NCBI GenBank assembly: GCA_934589835.1
Contig: CAKTOK010000022.1
Span: 1-25,787 of the forward strand
Length of the DNA: 25,787 nucleotides
Direction of reading: 5' to 3'
Source of the DNA: an uncultured Oscillospiraceae bacterium
Lineage (GTDB): Bacteria; Bacillota; Clostridia; Oscillospirales; Oscillospiraceae
Made by a program: the position numbers and the translations under genes. This document shows positions 7,955-14,655 of this stretch, in pieces. Under the pieces are notes generated by a model that saw only the letters and a list, made by a program, of their open reading frames with translations, did no database searches and was not told the origin of the DNA. The stretch's first letter is position 1, and each line of letters begins with the position of its first letter.

Positions 7955-9352
7955 ATGGAACAGAACAACACGAAAAAGCGCTCCAAGTTTAATTCCAATC
8001 TCGGCATGATGCTGGCCTGTATCGGCGGCGCTGTCGGATTGGGAAATGTTTGGGGCTTTCCCTCCAAGCTGGGCCGCGGCGGCGGCTTCTACTTCCTCAT
8101 CATTTACATCGTTGTCGCCCTGCTGCTGGGCATCCCCATGACCGTTTCCGAATATGCCCTCGGCCGCAAGATGCGTAAGGGTCCCATTGCCGCCTGGGAG
8201 GCCATGAACCGGAAGTGGAAATTCGTCGGTATCCTGAACTCCATCGTCTGTGTCGGCGTGATGGGCTTCTACTGCGTGCTCTTCGGCTGGATCATCAAGT
8301 ACATGGTCGAGTTCGGCATCGCGATCTTCAACCCCTCGTCCGCCTTCTGGGTAACGGACAGCGCCGAGTATTTCGCCTCCTTCATCTCCAGTCCCGTGGA
8401 GCCTCTGGTCTGGACGTTTGTGGGCCTGCTGCTCACCTATCTGTGCGTCCGCAAGGATCTGGCCGGCGGCATTGAAAAGGCCTGCAAGTGGATGATCCCC
8501 GTCCTCGTGGTCCTGATGATCATCGTGGCCATCCGCGCCTGCACCCTGCCCGGCGCCGAGGAGGGCATCGAGTTCCTGTTCAAGCCCAGCACCGAGAACG
8601 TCATGACCTCCGGCGGCTGGCTCACCGTGTTCGGCATTGCTCTGGCGCAGATGTTCTTCTCCCTGAACGTCGGCTTCGGTACCAACCTGATGTACGGCTC
8701 CTATGCGCCCGATGAGAGCAATCTGGCCAAGAACGCCGTCTTCGTTCCCCTGGGCGATATGGTGGTCGCACTGCTGGCGGCGCTGGCTACCATCCCCGCT
8801 GTGTTCGCCTTTGACTACGAGCCCACCGCCGGCGCCGGCATGCTGTTTATCACCATGAAGGCCGTGTTCGGCACCATGAAGGGCGGCGCCATCTTCGGCT
8901 TCCTGTTCTTCGCCGCCGTGTTCTTCGCCGCCATCAGCTCCACCATCGGCATGACCGCCGCCAACGCCTCCATTCCCATCGAGCGCTGGGGCTGGGAGCA
9001 CAAGAAGGGCACCCTGCTGGCTCTGGGCGCCAATATGCTCATTGCCATCCCCGTTTCTCTGGGTTACAGCTCCCTCAGCGGCGTGAAGCTGCTGGGTTGG
9101 CTGGGCAAGGACACCGACATTCTGGACTCCATCGACTACCTGTGCGAGAACTGCTTCGCCACCGTGGCCGCGCTGGCTCTGTGCATCTTCGTCGGCTGGG
9201 TCTGGAAGCCCACCGCCATTATCGAAGAGGTGGAGAAGGGCGGCAAGTTCACCTTCACCTGGAAGAAACTCTTCACCTTCCTGATCCGCTACGTCTGCCC
9301 CATCATCACGCTGGTGGTGGTCCTCAGCTCCGTAGGCCTGATCAGCCTGTAA
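7955..9352 (+). CDS. Neurotransmitter:sodium symporter (SNF/NSS family) transporter
   Basis: The 465-residue integral membrane protein belongs to the NSS family (LeuT, Tna-type carriers), which imports amino acids or amines with sodium. Seen: the TM1 unwound substrate/Na+ region GGAVGLGNVWGFPSKLGRGGG (24-44), TM2 with GIPMTVSEYALGRK, and repeated long hydrophobic segments consistent with 11-12 helices. LeuT itself is about 510 residues, and short bacterial members have 11 helices. AAGGAG precedes the ATG at 7955. The upstream gap has AT-rich sequence (TATATT at 7922) without a convincing -35, so it may share the SGNH gene promoter. Given the transaminase-led catabolic operon next door, uptake of the amino acid that operon ferments is a reasonable but unproven inference. 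Confidence 0.94.
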   Translation: MEQNNTKKRSKFNSNLGMMLACIGGAVGLGNVWGFPSKLGRGGGFYFLIIYIVVALLLGIPMTVSEYALGRKMRKGPIAAWEAMNRKWKFVGILNSIVCVGVMGFYCVLFGWIIKYMVEFGIAIFNPSSAFWVTDSAEYFASFISSPVEPLVWTFVGLLLTYLCVRKDLAGGIEKACKWMIPVLVVLMIIVAIRACTLPGAEEGIEFLFKPSTENVMTSGGWLTVFGIALAQMFFSLNVGFGTNLMYGSYAPDESNLAKNAVFVPLGDMVVALLAALATIPAVFAFDYEPTAGAGMLFITMKAVFGTMKGGAIFGFLFFAAVFFAAISSTIGMTAANASIPIERWGWEHKKGTLLALGANMLIAIPVSLGYSSLSGVKLLGWLGKDTDILDSIDYLCENCFATVAALALCIFVGWVWKPTAIIEEVEKGGKFTFTWKKLFTFLIRYVCPIITLVVVLSSVGLISL

Positions 9353-9389
9353 CACAACACCCTCTACTCTTTTCTTTCCCCCCCTCATC

Positions 9390-9429
9390 AAAAGTGAAAC
9401 GGACACCGAACGGTGTCCGTTTCGCTTTT
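9390..9429. terminator. Bidirectional intrinsic terminator between symporter and LysR genes
   Basis: Arms 9390-9407 and 9412-9429 pair along their whole length except for one G-U wobble, with a GAAC loop. The arms begin with AAAAG and end with CTTTT, so a T run follows the stem on either strand. It lies between two convergent genes and can end both transcripts. Confidence 0.9.
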
Positions 9430-9437
9430 ACTGCACA

Positions 9438-10337
9438 TCATCGGAAATAGGGGAGATCCTCCGGATAGCGCTGCGCCACGTAAGCCTGCACCGCGCGCAC
9501 AAAGACCTTTGCCGGCGGCGTGACAAATTCGCTGCGTTGGGTGGCGATCCCGATATGCCGGAAGGGCGCGCTTTCGATGGGGAAGATGTTGATGTCGCCG
9601 CCCAGATATTGCAGCACGAGCTCCGGCATGATGCTCACGCCCTGCCCGCTCTCCACCATGGCGATGATCAGCGCGTCGTCAGCCAGCTGGTGCTTGTTGA
9701 CGATCTCGATGTTGTTGGCGCTCAGAAAAGCGCGCGCATCGAAGTCCGACTGTGCGTGAGGCAGGATCAGCGTCTGCTCCCGCAATTCCTCTATCGTGAC
9801 ATAGTCCCCGTTTTCCGCCTTGAACTTCTTGGGCGTAATGCACATCAGCCGGTCGCGCAGCAGCGGATAGGCGGGGAGACTGTCCGCCATGGGAAGGGAG
9901 ACAAAGGCGGCGTCCAGCTCGCCGTTGGCAATCGCCTCCTCCAGTCCGGCATAGCCGTCCTGGTGTACATAGATCTCGATCTGGGGGTAGTTTTGCTGCA
10001 TCTGCTGCAAAATGTCCGGCATCCAATTACAGCCCACGCTGCTGAACACGCCCACATGGAGGCCGCCGGCCTTTACGTCGCTGATATGGCTGATCTCCTG
10101 CCGCAAACGCTCCTCCGCCTTCAGGACGTATCGAACATGGGGCAGCAGCTCACGGCCTGCCTCGGTCAGCTTGACGCCGTCCCGCCCCCTGACCACCAGC
10201 TGCATCCCCAGCCGTTCCTCCAGCTTCCGCAGGGAGTGGCTCACGGCCGACGGCGTCAGATGAACGATCTCGGCGGTCTTTGTCAGGCTGTTTGTGGTGA
10301 CAACAAGATCAAAAATCCGATAGCTGATATCTACCAT
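9438..10337 (-). CDS. LysR-family transcriptional regulator
   Basis: The 299-residue protein has standard LysR-type regulator length. Residues 1-65 are the winged helix-turn-helix (SLTKTAEIVHLTPSAVSHSL, then KLEERLG and LTEAGRELL). The rest is the two-lobed periplasmic-binding-like effector domain (e.g. LHVGVFSSVG, DAAFVSLP, GQGVSIMPELVL). It binds DNA as a tetramer and responds to a small metabolite. The ATG at 10337 has AAGGAGGA upstream, and the frame reading on to 10433 is leader. It is convergent with the symporter and has its own promoter. Regulation of the nearby transport/catabolic genes is plausible, but the effector cannot be inferred. Confidence 0.94.
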   Translation of the reverse strand: MVDISYRIFDLVVTTNSLTKTAEIVHLTPSAVSHSLRKLEERLGMQLVVRGRDGVKLTEAGRELLPHVRYVLKAEERLRQEISHISDVKAGGLHVGVFSSVGCNWMPDILQQMQQNYPQIEIYVHQDGYAGLEEAIANGELDAAFVSLPMADSLPAYPLLRDRLMCITPKKFKAENGDYVTIEELREQTLILPHAQSDFDARAFLSANNIEIVNKHQLADDALIIAMVESGQGVSIMPELVLQYLGGDINIFPIESAPFRHIGIATQRSEFVTPPAKVFVRAVQAYVAQRYPEDLPYFR

Positions 10338-10441
10338 GGTTCCTCCTTCCCGACAAGCCCCGTCATTCTTCACAAGCAAGCCGCCCCAATTTTTGTGATT
10401 TTGTAGAAGTGCGCGGAGCTTCTTGAGCGCCATTCACTTGA

Positions 10442-10461
10442 TGATGAATTATTTTACATCA
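10442..10461. promoter_or_regulatory. Inverted repeat over the LysR start site, candidate autoregulatory operator
   Basis: TGATG-N10-CATCA (10442-10446 and 10457-10461), flanked by a second pair ATGAT/ATCAT (10441-10445 and 10464-10468). It covers the predicted transcription start of the LysR gene, where LysR proteins commonly bind to repress themselves. Confidence 0.5.
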
Positions 10462-10463
10462 CA

Positions 10464-10492
10464 ATCATAGGCTTTTTCGCTTCATTTTGCAA
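10464..10492 (-). promoter_or_regulatory. Sigma-70-type promoter of the LysR gene
   Basis: On the minus strand: TTGCAA (10487-10492), a 17-base spacer, then TATGAT (10464-10469). The predicted start is near 10457, giving a leader of about 120 bases. Confidence 0.72.
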
Positions 10493-10542
10493 GTGTTTTC
10501 TTCCTGTCCCCCCTGCCGCCCAAGAGGCATCTGACAGACAAA

Positions 10543-10576
10543 GGCGCTCCCCGATGCCGCGGCATCGGGGAGCGCC
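10543..10576 (-). terminator. Intrinsic terminator after degV
   Basis: GGCGCTCCCCGATGCC (10543-10558) pairs perfectly with 10561-10576. On the minus strand the stem is followed by TTTGTCTG, 23 bases after the DegV stop. The plus-strand side is also followed by a T run (CTCTTTTTCC), so it may also stop transcription in the other direction. Confidence 0.85.
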
Positions 10577-10598
10577 TCTCTTTTTCCGATCGCCTTCG

Positions 10599-11456
10599 TC
10601 AGCGCCAGGTCTCGCTGAAGAAGTATACCGCCAGCATCCCAGGCCCCACATGGGCGCCGGTCACAGGCTCGTGACACACGGTCAGGATCTCGCCGGCGCA
10701 GCCCAGCTGCCGCAGGCGTGTGGCAACGTGCAGCGCGTCCGCCGGAGAGCCGGCGTGGGAGATCCCCACGGGGGCGCTCTTGTCCTCCACCATCTGATCG
10801 TACAGCCGCACCAGCTCCTCGATGCCCGCCTTCTTGCCGCGCACCTTGGCCAGCACCACGATCTTGCCCTCCTCATCGCCCTGCAGGATGGGCTTGATCT
10901 GCAGCAGCGTACCGGCCAGCGCCGCGCCGCCGGAGATCCGTCCGCCGCGCCGCAGGAACTTCAGATCGTCCACCATAAAGTGCTGGCGCATCTTGCCGCA
11001 CAGCTCCTCGCACCGCACGATGATCTCCTCGATCACGCGGCCCTCCGCCGCCAGCTTAGCGGCCTCCAGCGCGATCAAGCCCTCGCCCAGCGAGGCGCCG
11101 CGGCTATCCAGCACGTGGATCTTCCGCTCCGGATACTGCTCCGCCAGCTCTCCGGCCACCAGTCCCACGCCCCAGCAGGTGCCGCTGACGCCGCCGGACA
11201 GGCCCACGAACAGCACATCGTCGCCGTTGGCGAGGTGCGGCTCCATGCCCTGCCGCGCCGCCTCCGGCGTGACCATGGAGGTCTGCACCACCGCCCCGCG
11301 CCGCATGGCCTCATAAAAGGCGCGGCCGTCAAACTCCGCGGACAGGTCCGCAGGCACACCGTCCACGGTATAGGTCAGGCAAAGCTCTCCGATGCCGTAC
11401 TGCTCCAGCAGAGCCTTGGGCAGGTTTGCCGCGTTATCAGTCATAATGCGTACCAT
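10599..11456 (-). CDS. DegV family protein (fatty-acid binding)
   Basis: The 285-residue protein matches the DegV/EDD fold family in length and motifs: N-terminal MTDNAANLP (the usual D-S-x-A-x-L block), TSMVTPE in place of the common TSQPS/TSQVT, GLSGGVSGTCW, LDSRGASLGEG, and GGRISGGAALAGTLLQIKPIL. DegV proteins bind a fatty acyl chain and, as FakB, present it to the kinase FakA (a DAK-domain protein) for phosphorylation and phospholipid synthesis. No fakA is in the window. The ATG at 11456 has AAAGGAGATC upstream. It lies 40 bases after the SGNH hydrolase gene on the same strand and ends at a strong terminator, so the two form one transcription unit. A lipid-related pairing of a fatty-acid carrier with an acyl-ester hydrolase is an inference. 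Confidence 0.9.
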   Translation of the reverse strand: MVRIMTDNAANLPKALLEQYGIGELCLTYTVDGVPADLSAEFDGRAFYEAMRRGAVVQTSMVTPEAARQGMEPHLANGDDVLFVGLSGGVSGTCWGVGLVAGELAEQYPERKIHVLDSRGASLGEGLIALEAAKLAAEGRVIEEIIVRCEELCGKMRQHFMVDDLKFLRRGGRISGGAALAGTLLQIKPILQGDEEGKIVVLAKVRGKKAGIEELVRLYDQMVEDKSAPVGISHAGSPADALHVATRLRQLGCAGEILTVCHEPVTGAHVGPGMLAVYFFSETWR

Positions 11457-11496
11457 AGTGATCTCCTTTTTCCGTTTTCCCTCGTGAAGAGGGCTG

Positions 11497-12174
11497 TTAC
11501 AGCTGGGGCCGGACCCACTGGGCCAGCGTGTCGAACAGCTGCCTGTACCCCTGCATGGTCAGATGGATGCCGTCCGCCGCGATCATCTGCGGCAGCTCCC
11601 GCAGCGGCAGAAAGCGGCGGCGCACATCGATCAGCGGCAATCCCTCGCGCATGGCGAAGGAGGCCACCGTGTCGGAGTACAGCTCCTGATGCCGGTAAAT
11701 GCGGCCCTCGTCCCCCAGCCAGCGCAGGATGCGCTGCCGGTCGAGGCCCTCTCTGCAAATATAATCCAAATAACGGGCGCCGTCAATAGGCGGCAGCGTC
11801 ATCAGCACCGGCTGCACCCCTGCCGCCAGCAGCTTCGTCACCGTCTGCTTCAGCTTTGCCAGAAATTCCGGCAGCTCCGTGCGGGGCTTGTGCTCCCCCT
11901 CCGGATCGGCGGCGATGCTCGCCCAGTCGAAGTCGCTGTCGTTGCCGCCGTAGGCCACCAGCGCCCAGCGGGCGTCCATCCCCCGCTGCACATCGTGCTC
12001 CACCAGCGACAGCCCCTTGGCGATGGTGGAGCCCATTTTGGCCCGATTCACCACCTCCAGCCGCTCCGTGGGGTACTGCGCCATGACCTCCGACAGATGG
12101 AAGTGATACCGCATGGCGTCATCCGGCACCGTCGCCTTCAGCAAAGAGTCTCCATACACATAGGCCCGTTCCAT
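11497..12174 (-). CDS. SGNH/GDSL-type hydrolase
   Basis: The 225-residue protein carries the SGNH catalytic blocks: YGDSLL with Ser10, AKMGST (block II glycine), AYGGNDSDFDW (76-79 GGND), and DGIHLTMQGY with Asp201 and His204. It is only distantly similar to the SGNH protein at 7245-7892 and is not a recent duplicate. There is no signal peptide or membrane segment, so it is probably a cytoplasmic esterase or lipase of unknown substrate. The ATG at 12174 is preceded by GAAGGAGGG. It is transcribed from its own promoter at 12202-12230, divergent from the DUF1836 regulator, and is followed by degV. Confidence 0.86.
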   Translation of the reverse strand: MERAYVYGDSLLKATVPDDAMRYHFHLSEVMAQYPTERLEVVNRAKMGSTIAKGLSLVEHDVQRGMDARWALVAYGGNDSDFDWASIAADPEGEHKPRTELPEFLAKLKQTVTKLLAAGVQPVLMTLPPIDGARYLDYICREGLDRQRILRWLGDEGRIYRHQELYSDTVASFAMREGLPLIDVRRRFLPLRELPQMIAADGIHLTMQGYRQLFDTLAQWVRPQL

Positions 12175-12200
12175 TGTATGCCCTCCTTCGCGTTTTTATG

Positions 12201-12215
12201 TAATATAGCATATTA
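12201..12215. promoter_or_regulatory. Palindrome over the -10 box of the SGNH-degV promoter
   Basis: TAATAT-AGC-ATATTA is a perfect 6+3+6 palindrome that covers the -10 hexamer (12202-12207) of the minus-strand promoter. The divergent neighbour encodes a DUF1836 regulator, which makes it the natural candidate to bind here. Confidence 0.5.
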
Positions 12216-12230
12216 GGTGTGGCACGTCAA
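12202..12230 (-). promoter_or_regulatory. Sigma-70-type promoter of the SGNH-degV unit
   Basis: On the minus strand: TTGACG (12225-12230), a 17-base spacer, TATATT (12202-12207). This is close to consensus. The start is near 12195 and the leader about 20 bases. Confidence 0.82.
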
Positions 12231-12251
12231 GCGAGTATGTCTACTTTTTTC

Positions 12252-12280
12252 TTGTCAGCGCACATCATTTGTGATACAGT
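12252..12280 (+). promoter_or_regulatory. Sigma-70-type promoter of the DUF1836 gene
   Basis: TTGTCA (12252-12257), a 17-base spacer, TACAGT (12275-12280). The start is near 12287, about 25 bases before the ATG. Confidence 0.72.
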
Positions 12281-12311
12281 ATATCGTGGTAAAAAGCAAG
12301 GGGGCTGTTTT

Positions 12312-12917
12312 ATGCAATACGACAAGGATCTGGTGGCGCACAAGCTGCGGCGCTGGGACAAGTTCATTACCGACTACCACCTCCCCGACTGGGAGGCCAT
12401 CCCCGATTTCGGCCTGTACATGGATCAGGTCATCGTCCTGCTGGAGCAGTATCTCTCCTTTATCCCTGCGCCGGTGGGGGCGAAGGAGCATTTCGTCACC
12501 TCCTCCACCATCAACAACTATGTGCGCCTGAAGATCATGCCCGCGCCGGTGAAGCGCAAGTACCATCGGGTACACATTGCCTACCTTATTATGATCCTGA
12601 CCATGAAGCAGAGCCTGAGCATCAGCGATGTGCAGAAGATCATCCCGCCCGACAGCAGCGAGGAGGAGGTCCGCGCGGTCTACGAGGATTACTCGGAGAA
12701 GTTCCGGCGTCTGGCCCTGTTCTTCAACCAGCAGGTACAGTCCGGTGCGGAGGGCATCCGCGCGCCGGACCAGACCGGCGACAACGCCGTGGAGCTGCTG
12801 GTCATCGAGAGCGCCCTGATCGCGGGCTTCTCCAAGATCCTGGCGGAAAAGCTGATCCGCCTTTGCGGCGCGGACACGGAGGATGTGCTGGCCGCGGAAA
12901 ACGAACCCCGGGCATAA
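12312..12917 (+). CDS. DUF1836 domain-containing protein, putative transcriptional regulator
   Basis: The 201-residue protein matches the DUF1836 family of Firmicutes: DFGLYMDQVIVLLEQYL (about 36-52), then VTSSTINNYVRLKIMPAPVKRKY (about 64-86), which reads as a helix-turn-helix recognition region, then HIAYLIMILTMKQSLSISDVQKII. The family is usually annotated as MerR-like or BS_ykrK-type regulators; biochemical roles are poorly known. The ATG at 12312 has AAGGGGGC upstream and lies 25 bases after the predicted start. An in-frame ATG at 12219 would lie inside the promoter and is rejected. It is divergent from the SGNH-degV unit and is followed by a clean terminator, so it is a single-gene unit that may control its divergent neighbour. 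Confidence 0.88.
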   Translation: MQYDKDLVAHKLRRWDKFITDYHLPDWEAIPDFGLYMDQVIVLLEQYLSFIPAPVGAKEHFVTSSTINNYVRLKIMPAPVKRKYHRVHIAYLIMILTMKQSLSISDVQKIIPPDSSEEEVRAVYEDYSEKFRRLALFFNQQVQSGAEGIRAPDQTGDNAVELLVIESALIAGFSKILAEKLIRLCGADTEDVLAAENEPRA

Positions 12918-12920
12918 CGA

Positions 12921-12949
12921 AGGGAGAGGGCGCAGGCCCTCTCCCTTTT
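12921..12949 (+). terminator. Intrinsic terminator after the DUF1836 gene
   Basis: AGGGAGAGGGC (12921-12931) pairs with 12936-12946 around a GCAG loop and runs into TTTT. It separates the regulator gene from the glycan operon. Confidence 0.88.
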
Positions 12950-13045
12950 GCGGAGTCTGCCGGTTTTTCGCGAAAAGCGGGGGCGCCGGCCGCCTTTTCG
13001 GACTGCCTGCCAAACGGTGCGCTTTTGCCGGCCATGGGTGGGAAA

Positions 13046-13088
13046 TTGCACACAATCACTTGCAAATACAGGGCGGATATGCTATTCT
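13046..13088 (+). promoter_or_regulatory. Promoter of the heptose glycan operon with an inverted repeat at -35
   Basis: TTGCAA (13060-13065), a 17-base spacer, TATTCT (13083-13088); the start is near 13095. An inverted repeat TTGCA-N10-TGCAA (13046-13050 and 13061-13065) covers the -35 box and could be an operator. Upstream, in 12950-13045, I see only a 12-base palindrome TTTTCGCGAAAA (12965-12976) and no gene. The leader is about 75 bases. Confidence 0.68.
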
Positions 13089-13154
13089 GTTACGGTCTGG
13101 TACTGTGTCAAAATGGCGGTATGCCTCTGCACGCCGCCCCCACAGCCACCGCAG

Positions 13155-13161
13155 AAAGGGG
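13155..13161 (+). promoter_or_regulatory. Ribosome binding site selecting the GTG start of the GT2 gene
   Basis: AAAGGGG lies eight bases before the GTG at 13170. The ATG at 13168 overlaps that GTG but is in another frame. Confidence 0.65.
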
Positions 13162-13169
13162 TGGGAAAT

Positions 13170-13979
13170 GTGCCGCCTGTAATCTCCGTGATCATGGGAA
13201 CCCTTTACCGCAGGGAGGACATCGCGCTTTTGCAGCGGGCCGTGGATTCCATCCTCGCCCAGCGCTTTTCCGATTGGGAGCTGCTTATCTGCGACGACGG
13301 CTCCTCCCCTGCCGCCCGCTTCTTTTTGGAGGAAGCGGAACGGAGAGACGGCCGTATCCGTCTGATCCGCAGAGGGGATCTTCTGGTGCTGCCGGCAAAG
13401 CTCAATGCCTGCCTGCGCGCGGCGGAGGGGACCTATATCGCCCGCATGGACGACGACGACTTCTCCCATCCCGACCGGCTGACGAAGCAGCTGGCCTTTT
13501 TGCAGGCCCATCCGGACACGGCGTTCGTGGGCTGCAATGTGGGCCTGGTGCAGGGCGGACGCCCCGCCGGAACCCGGACGTTTCCCGCCGCGCCCGCCGT
13601 GGGGGACTTCTACATGACCCAGCCGTATGTTCATCCGGCCCTGCTGTTCCGCCGTGCCTGTCTGGACGCGGTGGGCGGCTACTCCGAGGATCCGCGCTGC
13701 ATCCTCTGCGAGGATTATGACCTGCTGCTGCGGCTGTATGAGGCGGGCTTCACCGGCGCAAATTTGCAGGAGATCCTGTTCGACTATACCATTCCCGTCA
13801 CCGCCAAGGGCAGCCGCCGCATGAAGCACCGCTGGAACGAGGCGGTTACCCGCTTCCGCCGCTTCCGCGGTCTGGGCGTACTGCCGCGGGCGTGGCCCTA
13901 TGTGCTCAAGCCGCTGGCCGTGGGCCTTGTGCCGGAGCGGCTGCTGTACGCGCTCAAGAAAAAACGTGAAAATCGATAG
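13170..13979 (+). CDS. Family 2 glycosyltransferase (GT-A fold)
   Basis: The 269-residue cytoplasmic enzyme transfers a sugar from a nucleotide donor to a growing glycan. Seen: PPVISVIMGTLYRRE at the N terminus, DDGSS (42-46) for the nucleotide, MDDDDFSHPDR (93-103) as the DxD-type metal motif, and CEDYDLLLRL (180-189) with the ED catalytic base position. There is no membrane helix; the C terminus is basic (KKKRENR) and could touch the membrane. I chose the GTG at 13170, since AAAGGGG is eight bases upstream and the family core begins at once. The frame extends to 12948 through the promoter and leader, and an in-frame ATG at 13113 has no ribosome site. It is the first gene of the glycan operon, 12 bases before gmhA. 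Donor and acceptor are unknown. Confidence 0.9.
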   Translation: MPPVISVIMGTLYRREDIALLQRAVDSILAQRFSDWELLICDDGSSPAARFFLEEAERRDGRIRLIRRGDLLVLPAKLNACLRAAEGTYIARMDDDDFSHPDRLTKQLAFLQAHPDTAFVGCNVGLVQGGRPAGTRTFPAAPAVGDFYMTQPYVHPALLFRRACLDAVGGYSEDPRCILCEDYDLLLRLYEAGFTGANLQEILFDYTIPVTAKGSRRMKHRWNEAVTRFRRFRGLGVLPRAWPYVLKPLAVGLVPERLLYALKKKRENR

Positions 13980-13991
13980 GGGGACCCGATC

Positions 13992-14654
13992 ATGAAGAAA
14001 AAGGTTTTGGACGCCGGAGGCCTCCGGCAGGAGCTTTTCGCCCGTTATCCGCAGCTGCTGGCGTGTCAGGACGCCATCGACGCCGCCTATGACGCGCTGC
14101 TGCGCTGCTACCGGAGCGGCGGCAAGGTGCTGGTGGCCGGCAACGGCGGCAGCGCCGCGGACAGCGAGCACATCGTGGGCGAGCTGATGAAATCCTTCCT
14201 CTTTCACCGAAAGCTGGACAGCGCGCTGACGCAGGAGCTGACGCGGCTGTACGGCAAGGACGGCGAGGCGCTGATCGCCCAGCTGGAGGGCGGCCTGCCC
14301 ACCATTCCGCTGACCTCCATGCCCGCATTGTCCACGGCCTATGCCAACGACACCTCCGGTACGGCCTGCTTCGCCCAGATGACCCAGTCGCTGGGCCGCG
14401 AGGGCGATGTGCTGCTGGCCATTTCCACCTCCGGCAATTCCCAGAACATCCTGCTGGCCGTTATGGCCGCCAAGGCGCGGCACATGACCGCCATCTGCCT
14501 GACCGGCCGCAGCGGCGGCAAGTGCAGAGGCCTTGCGGACATCTGCATTTGCGTGCCGGAGGACGAGACATTCAAGATCCAGGAGCTGCATCTGCCGGTC
14601 TATCACGCGCTGTGCGCCATGGCGGAGGCATCGCTTTTTGAGGAGAATCACTGA
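13992..14654 (+). CDS. gmhA: Sedoheptulose-7-phosphate isomerase (extended GmhA type)
   Basis: GmhA converts sedoheptulose 7-phosphate to D-glycero-D-manno-heptose 7-phosphate, the first step of ADP-heptose synthesis. The 220-residue SIS-domain protein shows GNGGSAADSEHIVGEL with His60 and Glu64, STSGNSQNI for the phosphate, and QELHLPVYH with Gln197 and His205. These match the zinc and catalytic residues of the Escherichia coli enzyme (His61, Glu65, Gln172, His180). The E. coli protein has 192 residues; the excess is mostly an insertion of about 27 residues near 70-97, between the metal helix and the next strand. The ATG at 13992 follows AGGGGGACCC. It precedes hldE by one base, so the two are translationally coupled. 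Pathway context makes the assignment firm. Confidence 0.93.
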   Translation: MKKKVLDAGGLRQELFARYPQLLACQDAIDAAYDALLRCYRSGGKVLVAGNGGSAADSEHIVGELMKSFLFHRKLDSALTQELTRLYGKDGEALIAQLEGGLPTIPLTSMPALSTAYANDTSGTACFAQMTQSLGREGDVLLAISTSGNSQNILLAVMAAKARHMTAICLTGRSGGKCRGLADICICVPEDETFKIQELHLPVYHALCAMAEASLFEENH

Positions 14655-14655
14655 T

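Noticed and set aside
12219..12311. N-terminal extension of the DUF1836 protein
   Set aside because: The in-frame ATG at 12219 lies upstream of the promoter at 12252-12280; the family-like protein starts at 12312 with a good ribosome site.
12950..13169. Possible riboswitch or small gene before the glycan operon
   Set aside because: I see a promoter, an inverted repeat and a short leader but no conserved riboswitch core, no ribosome site with a short frame, and too little leader RNA (about 75 bases) for most known classes.
13113..13169. Alternative ATG start for the GT2 protein at 13113
   Set aside because: No ribosome site, and the extra residues (Cys/Pro-rich) do not resemble the start of GT2 enzymes; the GTG at 13170 is better placed.
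13056..14651. Minus-strand open frame opposite the GT2 and gmhA genes
   Set aside because: Antisense shadow of two well-supported genes; it would also run through the operon promoter.
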